Below are positions 6,358 to 7,628 of a stretch of 7,628 nt of DNA, piece after piece. A program made the position numbers and the translations under genes. The notes below the pieces were generated by a model. That model was not told the DNA's origin and searched no databases. It was given only the letters and a program-made list of their open reading frames with translations. This DNA is from Candidatus Dormiibacterota bacterium (lineage in GTDB: Bacteria; Chloroflexota; Dormibacteria; Aeolococcales; Bog-877). Within the stretch, counting starts at the first letter, position 1. Every line of letters starts with the position of its first letter. The stretch covers positions 1-7,628 of the forward strand of contig JASHRA010000162.1 in the NCBI GenBank assembly GCA_030038765.1, written 5' to 3'.

Positions 6358-7520
6358 GCGTCCCCGGAGCGCCCGGGCCCGGCCTCAAGGTGGAGGGCGA
6401 GGCGGGCGCGCCAGCGCTGCTCCTGCTGGGCTCGCTGGGTACCGGTGACGAGCTCTGGGCTCCCCAGGTGCGCCGGCTGCGCGGGCGCTTCCTGGTCATC
6501 CGTGCCGGCCTGCCCGGCCACGGCGGCGCTCCGCCCCCGGGGGGACCCCTCAGCCTCGCCCGGCTGGCCCAGGCGCTGCTCGACGAGCTGGACAGCCTCG
6601 GCGTGGGGCGCTTCTCCCTCTGCGGCCTCTCGCTGGGGGGGATGCTGGCCATGGAGATCGCGGCCACGGTCCCGGAGCGGGTCGAGCGCCTCCTGCTGGC
6701 CTCGACCGGGGCCCGCATCGGGGAGCCCGGGGCCTGGCGGGCCAGAGCGGCCCGGGTGCGCGCCGGCGGCATGGACGCGATCCTCTCCGAGGTCCTCCCC
6801 CGCTGGCTCACGCCCGAGTTCCGGGAGGCGGAACCGGTGCGGACCGAGGCCCTGCGCCGGTCCCTCGCCGCGGTCGACGCCGGCGCCTACGCGGCCCTCT
6901 GCGAGCTCCTCGCCGAGGCCGACCTCGGCCCCCGGCTGGAGCTGATCCGGGCTCCCGCCCGGCTCGTCTACGGGGCCGCGGACCTGGTCACCACCCCGGC
7001 CCAGGGGCTGGAGCTGATGGCGCGGCTGCCCGGGGCCGGGCTGCAGGTCCTGCCGGGAGCCGGGCACCTGGTCAACGTGGAGCGCGCCCAGGGCTTCACC
7101 GAGCTGCTCCTGGAGCACCTCCTGGGGGGCCAGCTGGAGAGGGGCGCCAGGGTCCGGCGGGAGGTCCTGGGCGAAGCCCACGTGGACCGCGCCGAGGCCC
7201 GCACCAGCGACTTCACCGCCGACTTCCAGGAGCTGCTCACCCGCTACGCCTGGGGCGAGGTCTGGGACCGGCCCGGGCTGAGCCGGTCCCAGCGCCGGCT
7301 GGTGACCCTGGCGGCGCTGGTGGCCATGGGCCGGTGGGAGGAGCTCGAGATGCACGTCCGGGCGGCCCTCGAAGACGGGCTGGAGCCGGACCTGCTGCGC
7401 GAGCTCCTGCTCCAGCTCGCCGTTTACTGCGGGCTCCCCGCCGCGCACACCGCCTTCCAGCGGGTGGAGCGGGTGCTGGTGGAGAGGGATCCTGAGGGAC
7501 CGGGGGGAGAGCCAGCCTAG
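6354..7520 (+). CDS. pcaL: Fused beta-ketoadipate enol-lactonase / 4-carboxymuconolactone decarboxylase
   Basis: This 388-residue protein joins two consecutive pathway enzymes. Residues 1 to about 258 are an alpha/beta hydrolase (PcaD) that opens beta-ketoadipate enol-lactone. Visible are the oxyanion segment LLLGSLGTGDELWAPQ (23-38), nucleophile elbow GLSLGG (S93), acid candidate D210 in YGAADLVTTP, and H238 in GAGHLVNVE. Residues about 265-378 are an AhpD-like decarboxylase (PcaC), acting one step earlier: VRREVLGEAHVDRA (267-280), TRYAWGEVWDRPGLS (296-310), ELEMHVRAAL (330-339, H334), LAVYCGLPAAHTAF (355-368). The upstream frame is open to 5958, but GTG 6354 overlaps the pcaB stop as GTGA and has GGAGG (6339-6343) 10 nt before it. 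The usual R-x-D-x-RGHG motif of PcaD reads IRAGLPGHGG here. PcaL fusions are known in Rhodococcus, Streptomyces and others. The TAG stop interlocks with the opposing kinase stop. Confidence 0.95.
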   Translation: MSVPGAPGPGLKVEGEAGAPALLLLGSLGTGDELWAPQVRRLRGRFLVIRAGLPGHGGAPPPGGPLSLARLAQALLDELDSLGVGRFSLCGLSLGGMLAMEIAATVPERVERLLLASTGARIGEPGAWRARAARVRAGGMDAILSEVLPRWLTPEFREAEPVRTEALRRSLAAVDAGAYAALCELLAEADLGPRLELIRAPARLVYGAADLVTTPAQGLELMARLPGAGLQVLPGAGHLVNVERAQGFTELLLEHLLGGQLERGARVRREVLGEAHVDRAEARTSDFTADFQELLTRYAWGEVWDRPGLSRSQRRLVTLAALVAMGRWEELEMHVRAALEDGLEPDLLRELLLQLAVYCGLPAAHTAFQRVERVLVERDPEGPGGEPA

Positions 7521-7627
7521 CCCAGCCCAGCCACGGCCACAGCCAGCTGGGCCAGGTCCGGCATGGCCGCCTGGGCGCCCTGGGCGCGGGTGGAGAGGCT
7601 GGCCGCCGCCACCGCCTGGCGCAGGCC
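7517..7627 (-). CDS. PfkB/ribokinase-family sugar kinase, C-terminal end (partial)
   Basis: The reverse strand is open from the window edge to TAG (complement of 7517-7519), giving 36 residues. They include AVAAASLSTRAQGAQAAMPD. This matches the ribokinase-family C-terminus, where an Ala-rich helix leads into S-x-T-R-x-x-GAQ-x-x-x-P before the last helix; in E. coli RbsK the equivalent reads AVTRKGAQPSVP. The family phosphorylates sugars or sugar-like alcohols with ATP. The catalytic GAGD motif lies outside the window, so the substrate cannot be named. It faces pcaL with a shared CTAG at the stops and no terminator space between. The ribose-type ABC genes at the left end could belong with it functionally, although they lie about 5.5 kb away on the other strand. 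The short fragment limits confidence. Confidence 0.66.
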   Translation of the reverse strand, partial: GLRQAVAAASLSTRAQGAQAAMPDLAQLAVAVAGLG

Positions 7628-7628
7628 C

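Noticed and set aside
6282..7448. Reverse-strand open frame of 388 codons opposite pcaL
   Set aside because: It lies in antisense to clear PcaD and PcaC motifs and has low-complexity composition; it is also not in the frame of the kinase fragment beyond 7517.
7505..7560. Possible transcription terminator after pcaL
   Set aside because: No clear stem with a U-rich tail is present; the CCAGCC repeats are short and lie within the opposing kinase codons.

Overview
This is a very GC-rich, gene-dense window with strong G/C preference at third codon positions, frequent TTG and GTG starts, and stop/start overlaps. These traits, together with a fused PcaD-PcaC protein, suggest a high-GC actinobacterium or a related soil lineage such as Dormibacterota. 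No rRNA or other taxonomic marker is present, so the phylum is inference.

Left part (1-2008): the 3' end of a sugar-type periplasmic binding protein gene, followed 15 nt later by a complete two-domain RbsA/CUT2-type ABC ATPase. No permease is visible; it may lie upstream of the window.

Central part (2045-7520): six genes on the + strand encoding the protocatechuate branch of the beta-ketoadipate pathway. They are two CoA-transferase subunits of the GctAB/CatIJ type (pcaI, pcaJ), the beta and alpha subunits of protocatechuate 3,4-dioxygenase (pcaH, pcaG), 3-carboxy-cis,cis-muconate cycloisomerase (pcaB), and a fusion of beta-ketoadipate enol-lactonase with 4-carboxymuconolactone decarboxylase (pcaL). 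Together they would convert protocatechuate to 3-carboxymuconate, 4-carboxymuconolactone, beta-ketoadipate enol-lactone, beta-ketoadipate and beta-ketoadipyl-CoA. The final thiolase (pcaF) and any regulator are not in the window. Most junctions overlap (pcaI/pcaJ 14 nt, pcaH/pcaG 4 nt, pcaG/pcaB 11 nt, pcaB/pcaL 4 nt), which indicates one translationally coupled operon. The ABC genes end only 36 nt before pcaI and are probably cotranscribed with it, so this 'sugar' transporter may serve an aromatic compound or an aromatic glycoside.

Right end (7517-7628): the C-terminus of a ribokinase-like (PfkB family) sugar kinase on the - strand. Its stop codon interlocks with that of pcaL in a shared CTAG.

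Most of the window is a recognisable catabolic operon, and I found no clearly new system. The most unusual non-coding signal is a perfect 26-bp palindrome inside the 5' end of pcaB, with a second inverted repeat just upstream that shares its arm sequence. The transporter-pca linkage and a diverged motif in the PcaL lactonase domain also deserve a look.
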